The notes under the pieces were generated by a model, which ran no database searches, had not been told where the DNA came from, and worked only from the letters and a program-made list of their open reading frames with translations. Source: Turritopsis dohrnii (Eukaryota; Cnidaria; Hydrozoa; Anthoathecata; Oceaniidae). From it: DNA of 64,000 nt. Numbering within the stretch: position 1 is the first letter of the stretch; each line of letters starts with the position of its first letter. The stretch lies in contig BQMF02000060.1 of the NCBI GenBank assembly GCA_027922465.2, positions 868,001-932,000 of the forward strand, in the 5' to 3' direction. The position numbers and the translations under genes were made by a program. Positions 36,601 to 47,724 of the stretch are shown here, piece after piece.

Positions 36601-37211
36601 TGTTTCTAGAAACTTACTGAAAATGAAAAAGGTTTGAGGCGAGTTATCTATACAATCGGTTTGAATTTACAGGAAACCTGACAAAAGTGAAGAGGAAGAA
36701 GCATGCGATCCATGCCCGCGATGTTCAAACCCTGTTCCTCAAACACGGTTGGATTGTGCCGAATGTAAACAAAATATACCATACTGCATCATAACGGTAT
36801 GCTCCTAGGTTGATCACGAAATAAAGCTTGTTTCATAACCATTTGCTTCATTAAGTCTGTCTTCTTGTGTTTTATAAGGCTTTAACAGCTTCCAACTCTT
36901 GTTTGATTTTATATATGGTTAGGGACGTCACATGATAAAAGATGAATGGTGCAACTGTCCCAACTGTTTGTTTCCAGCGATATGTTCAGAATTCAAAAGG
37001 TTTGAGATAAAATCTACAATGCCACGCCTCATCAAACACGATTCAAATTCATATTTTTTCTTATTATTTTTTTAGGCTACTGACGGGTGATGAAACAAAA
37101 TGTCCTATGTGCGCTGAGAAAGTTACAATAAATAGTTTGAAGCCTGTTCCGGATCCCTCCATTTATCTTCGGGATAATATCGATTCTTTGGAACCAGAAG
37201 ATGAAATCTGA
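21602..37211 (+). CDS. WDR19: WD repeat-containing protein 19 / IFT144, complete, 46 coding exons
   Basis: Core subunit of intraflagellar transport complex A, which drives retrograde transport in cilia and entry of ciliary membrane proteins. The exons, with consistent phases and GT..AG introns, total 4,047 nt (1,348 residues; vertebrate WDR19 is about 1,340): 21602-21607, 22147-22238, 23218-23283, 23760-23824, 23897-23957, 24031-24083, 24174-24219, 24339-24399, 24537-24608, 24921-24998, 25084-25278, 25406-25565, 25788-25850, 25934-26019, 27465-27491, 27583-27697, 27856-27962, 28048-28173, 28335-28484, 28966-29046, 29137-29203, 29328-29428, 29581-29637, 29729-29766, 30191-30288, 30363-30424, 31975-32043, 32225-32266, 32896-33005, 33208-33265, 33574-33644, 33770-33845, 33917-33999, 34191-34331, 34445-34534, 34608-34695, 34768-34804, 34923-35101, 35682-35759, 35840-35981, 36056-36135, 36226-36307, 36396-36546, 36673-36796, 36923-36999, 37076-37211. 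The N-terminal half is WD40 propellers ([27 protein letters not shown]); the C-terminal half is TPR-like helices ([45 protein letters not shown]) and ends in CxxC zinc knuckles (CPRCSN, CPNC, CPMC). Exon 1 codes only Met-Lys. All exons are in frame and no stops interrupt, so the gene looks functional. Confidence 0.97.
22995..23168. repeat. Degenerate pogo-type MITE in WDR19 intron 2
   Basis: TTGATAGCTCAAACATTTGG, GGTCCCTTGGAGGTTCAATT and an end reading GTTTACTG before TA resemble the 175-bp pogo-type MITE at 55526-55700. The left end is not clear. The adjacent intron segment 22,330-22,470 also has CTTGATAACTGAAACCTCC blocks of the same flavour. Confidence 0.35.
26020..27464 (+). other. WDR19 intron 14, 1.4 kb, no gene
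   Basis: The longest early intron. It holds a hairpin CTACTACCATATA / TATAACGGTAGTAG (about 26750-26780), an adjacent AAACTCAATCC / TTGAGTTT inverted pair, and near 27405 a TTTCTTGGAATAAGG fragment of the MITE family at 18062-18617. I see no coding exon in it. Confidence 0.6.
30440..30445 (-). promoter_or_regulatory. AATAAA poly(A) signal overlapping the sulfotransferase stop codon
   Basis: On the minus strand the end of the ORF reads CACAAATAAACTTTTTC: the TAA stop is inside AATAAA. Cleavage 10-30 nt downstream would fall at or just inside WDR19 exon 26 (30363-30424), so the 3' UTR would be very short and antisense to an exon. Use of this signal is inference. Confidence 0.5.
30441..31565 (-). 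CDS. Carbohydrate (GlcNAc/Gal/GalNAc-type) sulfotransferase, intronless, nested in WDR19 intron 26
   Basis: A single 374-codon ORF from ATG 31565 to TAA 30443-30441; the reading frame is open a further eight codons upstream without an ATG. It is a type II Golgi membrane protein by family: a short basic N-terminus, one hydrophobic segment (about residues 8-24, [15 protein letters not shown]), a stem, then the sulfotransferase domain. Residues 76-82 (GRSGSSF) are the 5'-phosphosulfate-binding loop for PAPS, preceded by VFIMTA and followed by [22 protein letters not shown] carries the 3'-phosphate-binding region. RYEDLC follows near the C-terminal third. These features fit the CHST1/3-like group that sulfates GlcNAc, Gal or GalNAc on glycans; the exact acceptor sugar cannot be told. 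It lies antisense inside a host intron, and the stop codon is only 16 nt from the WDR19 exon 26 donor. Confidence 0.88.
   Translation of the reverse strand: MFGKCSQLLKLSIVLTIVIILFHYKTSMYGNYQHNTTFPKQRQNLGTYFEMKIENQYGVERQEILNKTCVFIMTAGRSGSSFMGEVLKNHPDVMYYYEPMAALSKGSSSKTDGGVKNTEIAKYFNEIFSCSLQMNKLKYLNSPNSIAYRVRSKYIKCKTCRHINNVLHPFEVNHACLNQFTHIITKELQGRFPHGLESILLEMKLNTNIKFILLVRDPRAMTLSMAKQGWLQNEKTGATINWDKVKNNCDTIWNDFNYLKKSKFHWRLIRYEDLCENVEKVMGEMLKFVNLNSNKKHKNYLQKVRYEQNMESINNPYSTNKNIRATYQRWRSEISISFSHGIEKVCKNVMEVFGYKTVGNNATLLQNKSLPLHK
32611..32775. repeat. Degenerate pogo-type MITE in WDR19 intron 28
   Basis: Starts CAGTCGCATCTCTCTAATTC after TA and contains repeated AATTCGAAC blocks. The right end (GAATTGGAGAGAGTTCGCTG) is eroded. 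It is similar in style to 55526-55700. Confidence 0.45.
35102..35681 (+). other. WDR19 intron 38, no gene
   Basis: 580 bp between exons 38 and 39. I see no repeat or coding segment in it. Confidence 0.6.
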
Positions 37212-37620
37212 AGTAAAAGAACTGCCAGTCCGAAAACGGAGCAGGCGAATATGCTGTTTTTAAATAAGCAAGACATTTTCAAAGGAAATATTTGTGTTGT
37301 TTTTTTGTGGTTTTTTTAACTTGTAAATATTTTGAAGAAATCTAAGTTATTATTCCTCAACATGTATGCAGTTTTATTTTGCAATCACAGAATCTTAAAG
37401 TGATTGTGTATTTTAATGGTTCGCTCCATGCCTGCAGGCGAATCAAGTTCAATTTTGCGCCTTGGAAAATGCCTCAATCCAATCAAATCGCTTGTTTTCG
37501 TGGTAAAAAACAATAGACGTTCCGAGGTGGACTATTTCGCTTAGAGGAAATAAAAGAAAACGAAGGCCAAAAAGATTTATTCCTATTTTGATATTATCTT
37601 AAAGAGCACTTGATAATATA

Positions 37621-38198
37621 ACAAGAAGCCGCTTGGCTTGAAGACTTCAGGACGTAACACAACGATGCATATTTAGTCTCAAAAATACAACGTTGCCGAA
37701 TTGCCAAATTATGTTCAAATCTAATAAAACGACTGGAAAATAGCAACTTCTAATTGTGCTTTGTAGAAATTTTTATGAATATTGCAGAACTTTCTAAGTT
37801 TGATCCAAATTTGGGGTCCGAATTACCCATTTCTGGTCAAATCTGACAAAATGACTGACGAAATCAGCACCTTTCAAATGTGATCTGTGCAAAATTTTTT
37901 GAAATTTGAAGAACTTTCGAAATTTGGTCCAAATTTGGCCTAAATTGCCCAATTTTAGTCAAACCTGGCAAAATCATTGTCAAATTCGAAATCAGCACCT
38001 TCCAATTGTGCTCTGTGCAAATTTTCATTAAAATTGGTCAACTGGAAGTCCTAATTTGACCAAATTTGCGAATTCGACAACGATGTCATGTAAACGCTGC
38101 ACGAAAACGTTTATAACTTGGAGTAGTAGTAGGAGGAGGAGGAGAAACCACGGGTATTTTAAATACTTTACTCCACCACGGGTGTCCTAAAGTCAAAA
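37621..38198. repeat. Minisatellite-bearing dispersed repeat, copy 1 (short form)
   Basis: Starts ACAAGAAGCCGCTTGGCTTG, contains about three degenerate units with AATCAGCACCTTYCAATTGT and AAATTTGGYCCAAATTTGG blocks, and ends in ACCACGGGTATTTTAAA...GGTGTCCTAAAGTCAAAAA (given by its two cores). The same termini bound the longer copy at 45347-46281. The class is unknown; it has no coding capacity. Confidence 0.8.
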
Positions 38199-40624
38199 AT
38201 GATTTGTCTCCTGATTACAGTCGACACTCTCGTACACTCCATTATCTCGAACTTTTTCATCGATCCCGTGAGATTTCGTGATGATAACGAGCGTCGACTA
38301 TATTTTTTGAATGCAGTAATAACGACCTTATCGCTTCTTATAAATTTTAGCTTTAAGCATAAAGTGACGGATCTTCAAATTATGTAAATTTTCAATGCAT
38401 CTTTGGCGTCATGAAAACACTTATTCTCTGCAAACACACACAGAAGTAGTACTTCTTTTTTTCTTACAAAAACTAGTTACCAGGCCGAGTCAATTTCATT
38501 TTTTCCCCTTTGTTTGTTCATAGTTCATATTAACTGTTTCGTTCGAAGACTTTGTATAACACCGTTTCCATATTTCCTTCAGAACAGACATTCATAATTA
38601 TCAAAAAGGCAAGAAGTCCTGGGTACGAGATTGACCTACATAGTTTTTTTAAAAAACTCTGAGAAGGAAAGTAATTCACTCAAACTATTCCAAAATAAAA
38701 AAGACAACAGCTGAAGACAATTTGGGCTCCCAGGTCTTTCTTACCTACTGGACTATTCCACTCCATCTATCAATCTTCAGTTTTCTACATTTTCTGCTTA
38801 ATTTATTTTATGATTAATTGCAATTCCTCTCGTAGCACTGGTGTTGCAGTGCAAAGTGTGCACAAGGAAAAGCTGTGCTCTGGTCTTAGAAAATAGGATA
38901 AAAAAGGCTTAAATAAGGATATGCTTTTACACTTAGAGCTGAAAAATCTGGAGATTTTTTCTAGTGTTTGCTTATATCACTTTGACTTGGAGGATTATGA
39001 TATCATTAGTTTTAACATTTTTGCTTGTTGTCTGTTTAGTCAACTGGGGTAAGGGACACTAAAGATGATGCCCATACCCTTATGATTCTCTAATTTCTAT
39101 TCCATATCCCTTTATCAGCAGAAAATGGGAGAGAAAAATAGTTTGAGGAAATACGTTACGCATAAAAAGTCTTTTTGTGCTCATGACTTTTAAAAAAATA
39201 TTTTGAGAATTTCCAGATATTTTTCCTTGTTTCTGGAAAGTGAACCCTGAAGCATACCCTTCCAACCTGGTATTACAAATGGGCGGGAGTTACTAACTAG
39301 ATAAAAATAGTATCATTTAGTAAGTAGGAAAATTTTCGATCACAGCGCTTTTTTTTTTTTAATACTGTATATAGTGCTATACGATAGGAAAGAAAAGCTA
39401 AGAAGTGCTGGATTGCAAATGGACGTTACTGATTTCATGCCATGTATATTATGTAAAATGTTCTGAAGCGGGAGGTCTCTACTCTCGGCGGGAGATCGGG
39501 AGGACTACTGAAATAGCGGGAGACTTGGAACTTATGCTTGTCCCACTTTTACAATTACCAGCAGTGAATGCAGAAAGAGGTGTGTTCTTATTAAGAATGA
39601 CATCCTTAGAGGAAAACTTCTCAATATTGCTTCAAGTTATGTATTTTCAGAATTTTGTGTAAAAAAATTTTTCTAAAAAATGGCATCTTGCGACTTCTAA
39701 TGTACAGGACTTTTACAAGTTAAGGCTGCTCATGACAATCATGCTTGTGACTTCTGTAAAAAAAGTTTTGCAAGGTTTTGTACCTTTAAGGTTACGGTAT
39801 ACGTTATGAGTGTAATTATCGCAAATTCGATTTTTTATGCCAAGAAAAAATAAATGTTTGCAAAATTATATATCATTGGAAAGCATTTTTTATAAGCTAT
39901 CAAATATGGTATATAATGTTATTAGAAAATTTTATATTAGTAAGAATTTAGGAGGCTTGGAAAATCTTCTTCACAAAAGCGACTTCATTTACAAAACTAC
40001 TCAGTTTCCAGCGTTCATTCCATTCTTGATAGAATCACAAAAGATGTGAGTAAACACGGGGTTTTTTATTATTTTTTGTAAAAGGCTCATGTAAGTTATT
40101 TCGTTTCAAGTTAATTTTTTCCGTCCAAACTTTAACTTTTTACTAATAGAAAGGTTCACTTTTCGGAAAAACAAAAAAAAAAAAACATTTTTAGAAAAAT
40201 CTGTATATATTGAGCATGGTGGCAGTCTCCTTGGCAGAGCTTTTTCAGTTTTGTAAAAGAGATCCAAGATGTAGTATAAACTTTGCTAAAAAACGAACAC
40301 TGAGAAAAAGCGTTTTAAAATTTTTGCAAAAGATCACATATTCGTATGATCATAATGAAGATTAGGAACTTAACAAAAAAACTCAAAATGCATATATAAA
40401 CAAAAGAGTAATCAATTTTAAATAACTCATGTTTACACAAAATGCGTGAAAGATCAATCGAAGAAAGTCAGGATTATTTAAAGGGGAACTAAACTAAAAA
40501 AATTACAAGTTCATTTTTTTGCCCTATTTGAAACAGCTTTAAAAATGATGAAAGTCAGTTTTTGAATTTTCAAAAAATCTTTTTTCGTTCCCGAGATATT
40601 GTAAGGATTTTTAGAAGGTTGGGT
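38199..40624. other. Intergenic, no gene recognised
   Basis: AT-rich sequence between WDR19 and the LINE fragment. Short ORFs lack domain content or splice context. Near 40480-40600 a TTTAAAGGGGAACTAAACTA start and an ATGATGAAAGTCAG block (also at 8950) suggest an old TTAA-type MITE whose other end is lost. Confidence 0.5.
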
Positions 40625-41838
40625 TCAATCCAGTGCTTCCTATTCCTGTTTCAATAAAGCAGCACCAGTCGAACAAGATGAATCCTTTTTATGCGAATGG
40701 AATGTGCAAGATGTTAGACAAGGAGATTTCAGTGGGAAATTTACCAATAGAACTGTCCAAGCTCTAAGCATTTGGTTTGAATGTTCCTGTGCACTTATGG
40801 CATGTTGGGACCTGAATAGTCAAAGGATAAGAATTCAAAGATAGACAAGTGTTCCGAGAGAAAGTCTTAGGAGAAGGAGGAGATGCAAGTCATCCGAACA
40901 ATGCCCATGAAAGTATTTATAGAAAAGAGACAGGGAAGCAACGTTTCTCTGATGTGAGAGGGGATGAAGATTAGCACAAAGATCAGGGCCAACTAAGTTA
41001 ACTAAGCACTTCTGCATTCGATCGAGAAGATGAAGACAATGAGCAGAGGCTCCAGCCCAAAGTTGGCAGCAGTACTCGAGACAAGGACGAATAGTGGCCT
41101 TAAAGATGTAAATGATAGATTCAGCTGAAAGTAAGTGACGGACCTGAAAAAGTGAGCCAACCTTCATAGCAGCAGATTTAGCAATGGACTCGATGTAAGA
41201 ATTCCATGTGAAATTCTTTGTGAAGGTTAAACCTAAAAGACGAACATGAGATGACTCTGCAAGCTCACTTCCGTTCATTAAAACAGAAGGAATTACAAGG
41301 TCCCGAAGTTTTCGAAGCATTGAAGGAAACCAACCATTTCTGACCCCATTCAACTATTGTCCTAAGATCGTCCTCCAACTCAGCAGCTATTTCAACCTTA
41401 TCAAACAAGTCCTTAGTCCTTTCAAGAGACGAGTAAAGAGAAGTGTCTTCAGCATAAATAGCAAGTTTACTAAGAATACAATCAGAAAGGTTGTTGAAGT
41501 CGAAAGAGGGTCGGACCAAGAACAGAACCTTGAGGCACCCCTGAATTAATAGGGTAAGAAGAAGACGAATGACCGTTGAGAACCACCTTAATACTCCTGC
41601 CACTAAGAAAGGACTTAATAAGATTCGAGAGTGAACCAGAAATGCTGTAAGACTTCAACTTGTGAGGCCACGATGCTAAACCTAGTCAAATGCCTTAGAG
41701 ATGTCAAAAGCAATAGCTCGTGTCTCACCACAAGCATTGAGGGACTGATATACACATTCAGAGATGACGGTCAGAGCATCAGCAGCAATAATAGCTCAAT
41801 GATGTTCACTAGTGAAGGAATATGACTTGAAAACTTTG
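40625..41838 (-). pseudogene. Non-LTR retrotransposon (jockey-like) reverse transcriptase, 5'- and 3'-truncated
   Basis: The minus strand reads, in changing frames, ECVYQSLNACGETRAIAFDI then SKAFD (RT motif A), then KLAIYAEDTSLYSSLER in which YAED replaces the usual YADD of the active site, then AAELEDDLRTIVEWGQKWLV, VRLLGLTFTKNFTWNSYIES and LEYCCQLWAGAS of the thumb/connection region, and SHQRNVASLSLFYKY near the C-terminus. Frameshifts and the changed catalytic box show it is dead. The endonuclease domain is absent. Confidence 0.85.
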
Positions 41839-41990
41839 ACCTTTTTTGCAGTGCATTCTTTGAATTATTTAGCGACTTGAAATTTCCATTTTTCTCACTG
41901 ATCTTTCCATATTCACACAAAGTCTATATTCGCACCGATTATTCACCATGTCAAATCTAAGCGTGTATCACTATTGTATATTGAAACAAT

Positions 41991-42120
41991 ACCTTATTAC
42001 ACAAAATTAACGTGGGAATTAATTAATGTGGATTTTAAAACTCTGCATTAATTAAAACCGTGTTAGTTTGTGCCCCGCGTAATTTACCTGCCCATTAATT
42101 AATGTATCATGTAATATAAT
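41991..42120. repeat. Fragment of the ACCTTATT...AAATTAACG MITE family
   Basis: ACCTTATTACACAAAATTAA followed by ATTAATTAATGT repeats resembles the left end of the MITE at 18062-18617. The right end is degenerate. The remaining DNA to 43095 (42,120-43,095) shows no gene and must hold the STK16 promoter and any 5' UTR. Confidence 0.45.
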
Positions 42121-43095
42121 CCCTCCTTATTTTGTGATATTTTTCAATTTTTAGAAGCAAATTGTTGAAATGCAGTAAAAACGATGGGCTTAGAAAAGTC
42201 AGGGAAAATTATACTTTTGTTTTTTACTCCTTAAAATCAGGGAAAATATTTTGGGAAAAGGCCTACAAACCCTGAATACAATATTTTTGTAAGAAAGTTG
42301 AAAAGAAACAAAACATTATGAGGTTTTCAAATGAGATATTTCTGGGTAGACATTATAGATAATATAAACCCTTTTCTTATGATTGGTAAATCTTTCAGGT
42401 TGGTGTACCCATTCTCATAGTATATAATACATAAGTGAAATGGTTGCTTCGTGTTGTCAAGACGAAATAATAACCATGATTGGCTTAATTCCCTCATTAG
42501 CTATGTTAATGGCTTTATTGACATGCAAACTGTTGTATGAAATGTGATGATAATGTTCTGTAATCGCATTGTTATGTTTTGCACCTGGATGGTATTTTAA
42601 GAAATGTGAAAATCCAATAGGAACAGGCTAAAATAGAGATTCTATCAAAAGTTAACATTATCTTTCAATCATGGTTATGGCTTAGTAGGCATATTTTATG
42701 TGTATACCGCATAAGAGGTAGATACATTAATGTTATTCTATTAGGGAAAGACTGATAAATTCTATGGACTAACTGAAACCATAGAATATTTTAACTGATT
42801 CAATTTAAAATTAAACCTTTCATAGATAATAATGTAATAATGAGGTCTATATAATTGAAAATTAGTGTTGTAAATCATTATGCACATTTGATGTTTTAAT
42901 TTTTAATAATTACCTAATTAATAATATTGTACCAGTCCCTGTGTAAAGAACATAGCATCTATATAATAGATCATTAGATTATCCGAGGCATTGGCATGTT
43001 CTATAAAAATCATTATTTTATATAATTTTTGTTGTATTTATCTCTTTTAGGCATTTTAATATTATCATTAACTATAACCATATAAAAAATGAACA

Positions 43096-46000
43096 ATGGG
43101 TCAATTGCTCTGTCCTTACTGGTATGAGCACGTTACTGTTAATGGTACAAAGTATGAAGTGCAAAAAGGTATAGGAGAAGGAGGTATGGATGATAATTTT
43201 AAAAATGATCCGTTTAGCCAGTTGAAAGCTAAACCATTATCAGTACTTGTTAGTTTATATGCAGACATTTTAGTGAACTATTGAATAGTGATATTATTGC
43301 TAGTTTTTGCTTAATGATATACATTTAGAAGTGGATTCTGTCAATAATTTAAGGTTTACAGGAGAAGGTTATCATATAAAAATTCTATTCGTTATAGCTT
43401 TTTCTTATGTCCAGCTTGTAAAGAAAGGTTCAAAACAATATGCATTAGTAAGTGATAATGTGAAATTATTTTAATGATAACTTGAATTTTTATTTTTCCT
43501 TTGTTTTTTTTTTGTGTTACTTTTTCTGAAGTTAGCAATTTTACTGTCATTCAATGTAATTTTTTATATTTAGAAAAGAGTGTTGATTCAAGTTCCAGAG
43601 CATGAAGAGGTATTTCTTAACAGTTAATTTGCTTTGTTGTATGGATGACTAAATTTTTCAATCTCAGTCGATTTGTATTTAGATGATCAACCGTGAAATT
43701 TATGCTCATCAGTCGGTACAAAACCGTTATGTTATGCAATTAGTTGATCATGAGATTGTGAAAGTTGGATCAGATAAAGAGGCTAGGTTATTATTCCCAT
43801 ACCATCAGGTATATTTATACTTGCAATAATACTTGACTGAGCTCTCTTCTCTCATCCCTGCATTAAAAACTTTCAAGTAAAGCACAAGATATTCATCTAA
43901 TTGCCATGATCACACTGTCAGCATCCCAAAATCATCAAAAAATTTTTACCAACAAAGTTTCATTCCTCGCTCCTCCACTCTCTGGAATTCTTTACCCCAG
44001 TCTGTTTTTCCTTCTCATTATAATCTTCAACACTTTAAATGTAATGTTCATCGTCACCTATCCTCCTTGTACCTCAACACACATTAGTAGAAAAAAAAAG
44101 CATGGCAAGGCTCCAAATGCTTCAAATGTAAAGCATGCTTCAGTATTTATGAAACACGGTCTAGAAGAGAAAAAATCCAGTCTTTTTTTCTGATGATGTA
44201 GCTTTAGTCTTAGTTTGTATTTATGTTTGGATGCACCCTTTTGAACTAAGTTTGTCCTACTGTTATGGAAGGGATAAAATAAGATATGCTTTAAACATTA
44301 TTTCAAAGTTCAAATGATAGGCATACTGTTTTTCCTCTAATAACTATCACAGCACATTATTGGGGTGGTCATCACAGGGCGGTGTTAATTTAGTTGTTTA
44401 AAATTGGGATATCATATTGATGATATTAGAGTTTCATGAAAATGCAAAAGACAAACATTTGTGATCAACATGACTTTTGCGTGCAAGAAAGACAAAATGT
44501 TTCTATATTCATATTTTGAGTGGTTTAGTGTGTGTTTAAGTGCCTTAGCTCAGTTTTTGAGGTTAAACTTAATTTAAGTCACTTTATTATTTTAGTAGTT
44601 TTATCAGCATGTACCTAAAACTCTCCAATGTAAATCTGATGTGCAAAATCTCTTTTTTTCTATATATAATTGGTTTCTATTATTTCAGCTCGGCTCAGTA
44701 CAAGAAATGGTTGAAGTTGCTAAGGTGACAAAAAACCCAATTTCTGAGAAAGAAATATTGTTGATTCTCAAGTCTCTATGTGAAGCAGTAACAGCATTCC
44801 ACAAACATGAACCAACACTGGCACATAGAGATATCAAAGTTTGTCTTTGTGCTTTTTTACTCAACTTTTTATTTTTTTATACACGCTTTACATGAAAACC
44901 ATGTATGCTTTGCTTTTTTCAGCCACATAATATGTTAATATCTGAAAATTCAACCGCCATTCTAATGGATCTTGGAAGCTGTAGAGAAGCACGCGTAGTT
45001 GTTAACTCAAGGTGGGTAGAATTAAAAATGACTGTCAATTTTCATTTGTAGTTTTCTGATTGATTTCTCCAGGTGTACTTTAATTTCTGTTTTTCAGAAA
45101 AGAAGCACTGGCACTGCAGGAGCTTTGTGCTCAAGACTGCACAGCTGCATATAGGTAGAAAATATTTTTGTTGATTCTCTTTAAAGACATTGATTTGTAT
45201 CATAGTTCCTAAATCTGTTTACATCTGTATATATATTTTATTTTTCCATAATCTGTCTTTCTCTAAGCACAGCGATAAATCAACGTTGTCTGTCACTACA
45301 ACTTCTGTTTCTTTTTGGTTTTTAATTCAAGATTATTTTAAAAGAAACAAGAAGCCGTTTGGCTTGAAGACTTCAGGACGTAGCACAACGATACAGATCT
45401 GGTTTCAAAAATACAAACTTGCCGAATTGACAAATTACGGTCAAATCTAACAAAATGACTGGCAAATTCAAAATCAACATCTTCCATTTGTGCTTTGTAC
45501 AAATTTTTATGAATATTAAAGAACTTTCGAAATTTGGTACAAATTTGGCCCAAATTGTTCATTTTTGGTCAAATCAGACAAAATGACTGTCAAATTTGAA
45601 ATCAGCACCATTCAATTGTGACCCGTGCAAAAGTTCATGAAAATCGAAAAACTTTTAAAATTTTGCCTAAATTGTCCAATTTTAGTCAAATCTGACCAAA
45701 ATCATTGTCAAATTCGAAGTCAATATCTTTCAAATGTGATCCGTGCAAAATTTCATGAAAATTGAAGAATTTTTGAAATTTGGTTCAAATTTGGCCTAAA
45801 TTGTCCAATTTTAGCCAAACCTGGCAAAATCATTGTCAAATTCAAAATCAGCACCTTTCAATTGTGACCCGTGCAAAATTTCATGAAAATTGAAGAATTT
45901 TCGAAATTTGGTCCAAATTTGGCCTAAATTGCCAAAATTTTAGTAAAACCTGGCAAAATCGTTGTCAAATTCGAAATCAGCACCTTTCAATTGTGACCCA

Positions 46001-47214
46001 TGCAAAATTTCATTAAAATTGAAGAATTTTTGAAATTTGGTCCAAATTTGGCCTAAATTGCCCAATTTTAGTCAAACTTGGCAAAATCATTGTCAAATTC
46101 GAAACCAGCACCCTTCAATTGTGCTCTGTGCAAAATTTCATGAAAATTGGCCAACTGGAAGTCCGAATTTGCGAATTCGGCAACGATGTCATGTAAACGT
46201 TCATAACTTGGAGTAGTAGCAGGAGGAGAAACCACGGGTATTTTAAAGACTTTACTCTACCACAGGTGTCCTAAAGTCAAAAAGAAATTAAAAATTTTTG
46301 AATTTTGAATTTTAGTGTGGTAATATTCGAATGAGAATTATCAATGACATCAATTTAAACATTTCTCTTTCAACATCAACCTAAAATGAACAATTTTCTT
46401 TTCACGGGTAAAAGGTTTAATTATTTTGCAATTATTAAGATATTATTAAAATATTAATTTGCTATCTTAGGAAAAACAATTCACCTATCCTCTTAGGGTA
46501 TTGTAAAATTCAAACTCAGATGTTTGCCTAGCATGTAACCATAATGATGTTTTTACAAACTTGAGTTTTTCACTAATGAATAAGAACAGAGTGAGTCATT
46601 CATGTAATGAACGATTCAAACAGCTGATTTAACTAGTTAAAAAGTTATGAGATGATACAATGTTCAAGGTTTTTTTTTTTTGAAATATTATGAAAAATAT
46701 AAACAGAACAAAACTAAAATTTAAAAACAGTATGAAAAGGTTGGCTTAAGTGAAATAAAATATATACTCTGGTTACAGGTATGGAGTGTTTGTATTTCAA
46801 TTGTTGTATTCAAGACTTTTATTTATCGTAGGGCTCCAGAATTATTTGAAGTGCCATCAGAGTGTTTCATTACTGAAAAAACTGACATTTGGTCAGTTGG
46901 CTGTGTAATGTATGCATTGGCTTATGGGGATAGTCCTTGCGATGGTACTGCCCTTTCTGCAGTTAGCCCACAAATCAAAACAGATGAAAAGTTGTAAGTA
47001 CTAATCAATTGAAGATCAAAAAGTTTCATTGACTGATTAATGTTATAATTTCTGATGACTTCATTGGCATTTTTGTATAACTAGATATTCAGAAGACTTC
47101 AACAACTTGATATGCGATTTACTAAAAGTCGACCCTAAAGAGCGACCATCTACTGTAGATGTAATGAGAACTATTGATAATTTACTGGCAAAGGTTAAAG
47201 AAGAGACATTATAG
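43096..47214 (+). CDS. STK16: STK16-like serine/threonine kinase (NAK family), complete, nine exons
   Basis: Exons 43096-43183, 43398-43447, 43574-43609, 43683-43808, 44689-44838, 44923-45011, 45098-45154, 46832-46993 and 47085-47214 give 888 nt, 295 residues (vertebrate STK16 is 305). All phases agree. The start MGQLLCPYW has a Gly-2 and an early Cys, as in STK16 where the N-terminus is myristoylated and palmitoylated. Kinase landmarks: GEGAFSYV (Gly-rich loop), YALKRV (ATP-binding Lys), NREIYAH (alpha-C Glu), AHRDIKPHNML (catalytic loop), LMDLGSC (DLG in place of DFG, typical of STK16), YRAPELF and DIWSVGCVMYA. STK16 kinases act at the Golgi and in membrane traffic in vertebrates; substrates here are unknown. 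Intron 7 is enlarged by a minisatellite-bearing repeat. The stop is followed by AATAAA at 47499. Confidence 0.93.
43809..44688 (+). other. STK16 intron 4, 880 bp, no gene
   Basis: Contains only short non-domain ORFs (for example around 43906-44193). I see no recognisable repeat. Confidence 0.6.
45347..46281. repeat. Minisatellite-bearing dispersed repeat, copy 2 (long form), in STK16 intron 7
   Basis: Same ends as the copy at 37621-38198 but with about six internal units of roughly 128 bp (successive TGTCAAATTC starts near 45590, 45708, 45836, 45965, 46093). Units carry AATCAGCACCTTTCAATTGT and GAATTTTTGAAATTTGG blocks. The unit-number difference between copies shows array expansion or contraction inside a mobile repeat. 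Confidence 0.85.
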
Positions 47215-47498
47215 AAACTAGATTTTCAATGTTTTTAAATAGTTTGTACATATTGCATTTCTTTTTCAATTTAGTTTTTTGGGGCCATTCAATTTCTATT
47301 TTAGTTTTCAACTTATAATACAATAATCTCTTACTATATAAATATCTATAGATAGCATAGCTCTCGATCCTTTTACTCACCTATTGCTAATTCCAGATGA
47401 ATTCATAATAATCTTTTATTTAATATTTATGTTACTTTGAAACATTGTCTATTTCATTTTTTGTGTTCACGTAAGAATAGTTTTGTAGTGTTTTATAA

Positions 47499-47504
47499 AA
47501 TAAA
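47499..47504 (+). promoter_or_regulatory. AATAAA poly(A) signal of STK16
   Basis: AATAAA lies 285 nt after the STK16 stop and before the MITE at 47588. It is the first perfect hexamer after the stop on this strand that I noticed. Confidence 0.5.
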
Positions 47505-47724
47505 CATTGCAGTCATTATCCCCTTTTCATGACATATGACCTAACGCGTCCAGAAAAAAAATCACTCTAACACAAGATGTTTTAATACAGTGTGTATCAA
47601 AATGTCTTATCCACCAACTTTCAAGGCGTGTATCTCATTACATGTCTGATAAAATATTGTGAATTTTATATCACAAGAAAGAGCTTTTCATGCTCTATCC
47701 ATTAATATAAAATTTGCCAAAATA

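Noticed and set aside
45590..46150. Regularly spaced repeats that might suggest a CRISPR-like array
   Set aside because: Units are about 128 bp, there are no short direct repeats with unique spacers, and the context is an animal intron; it is a minisatellite.
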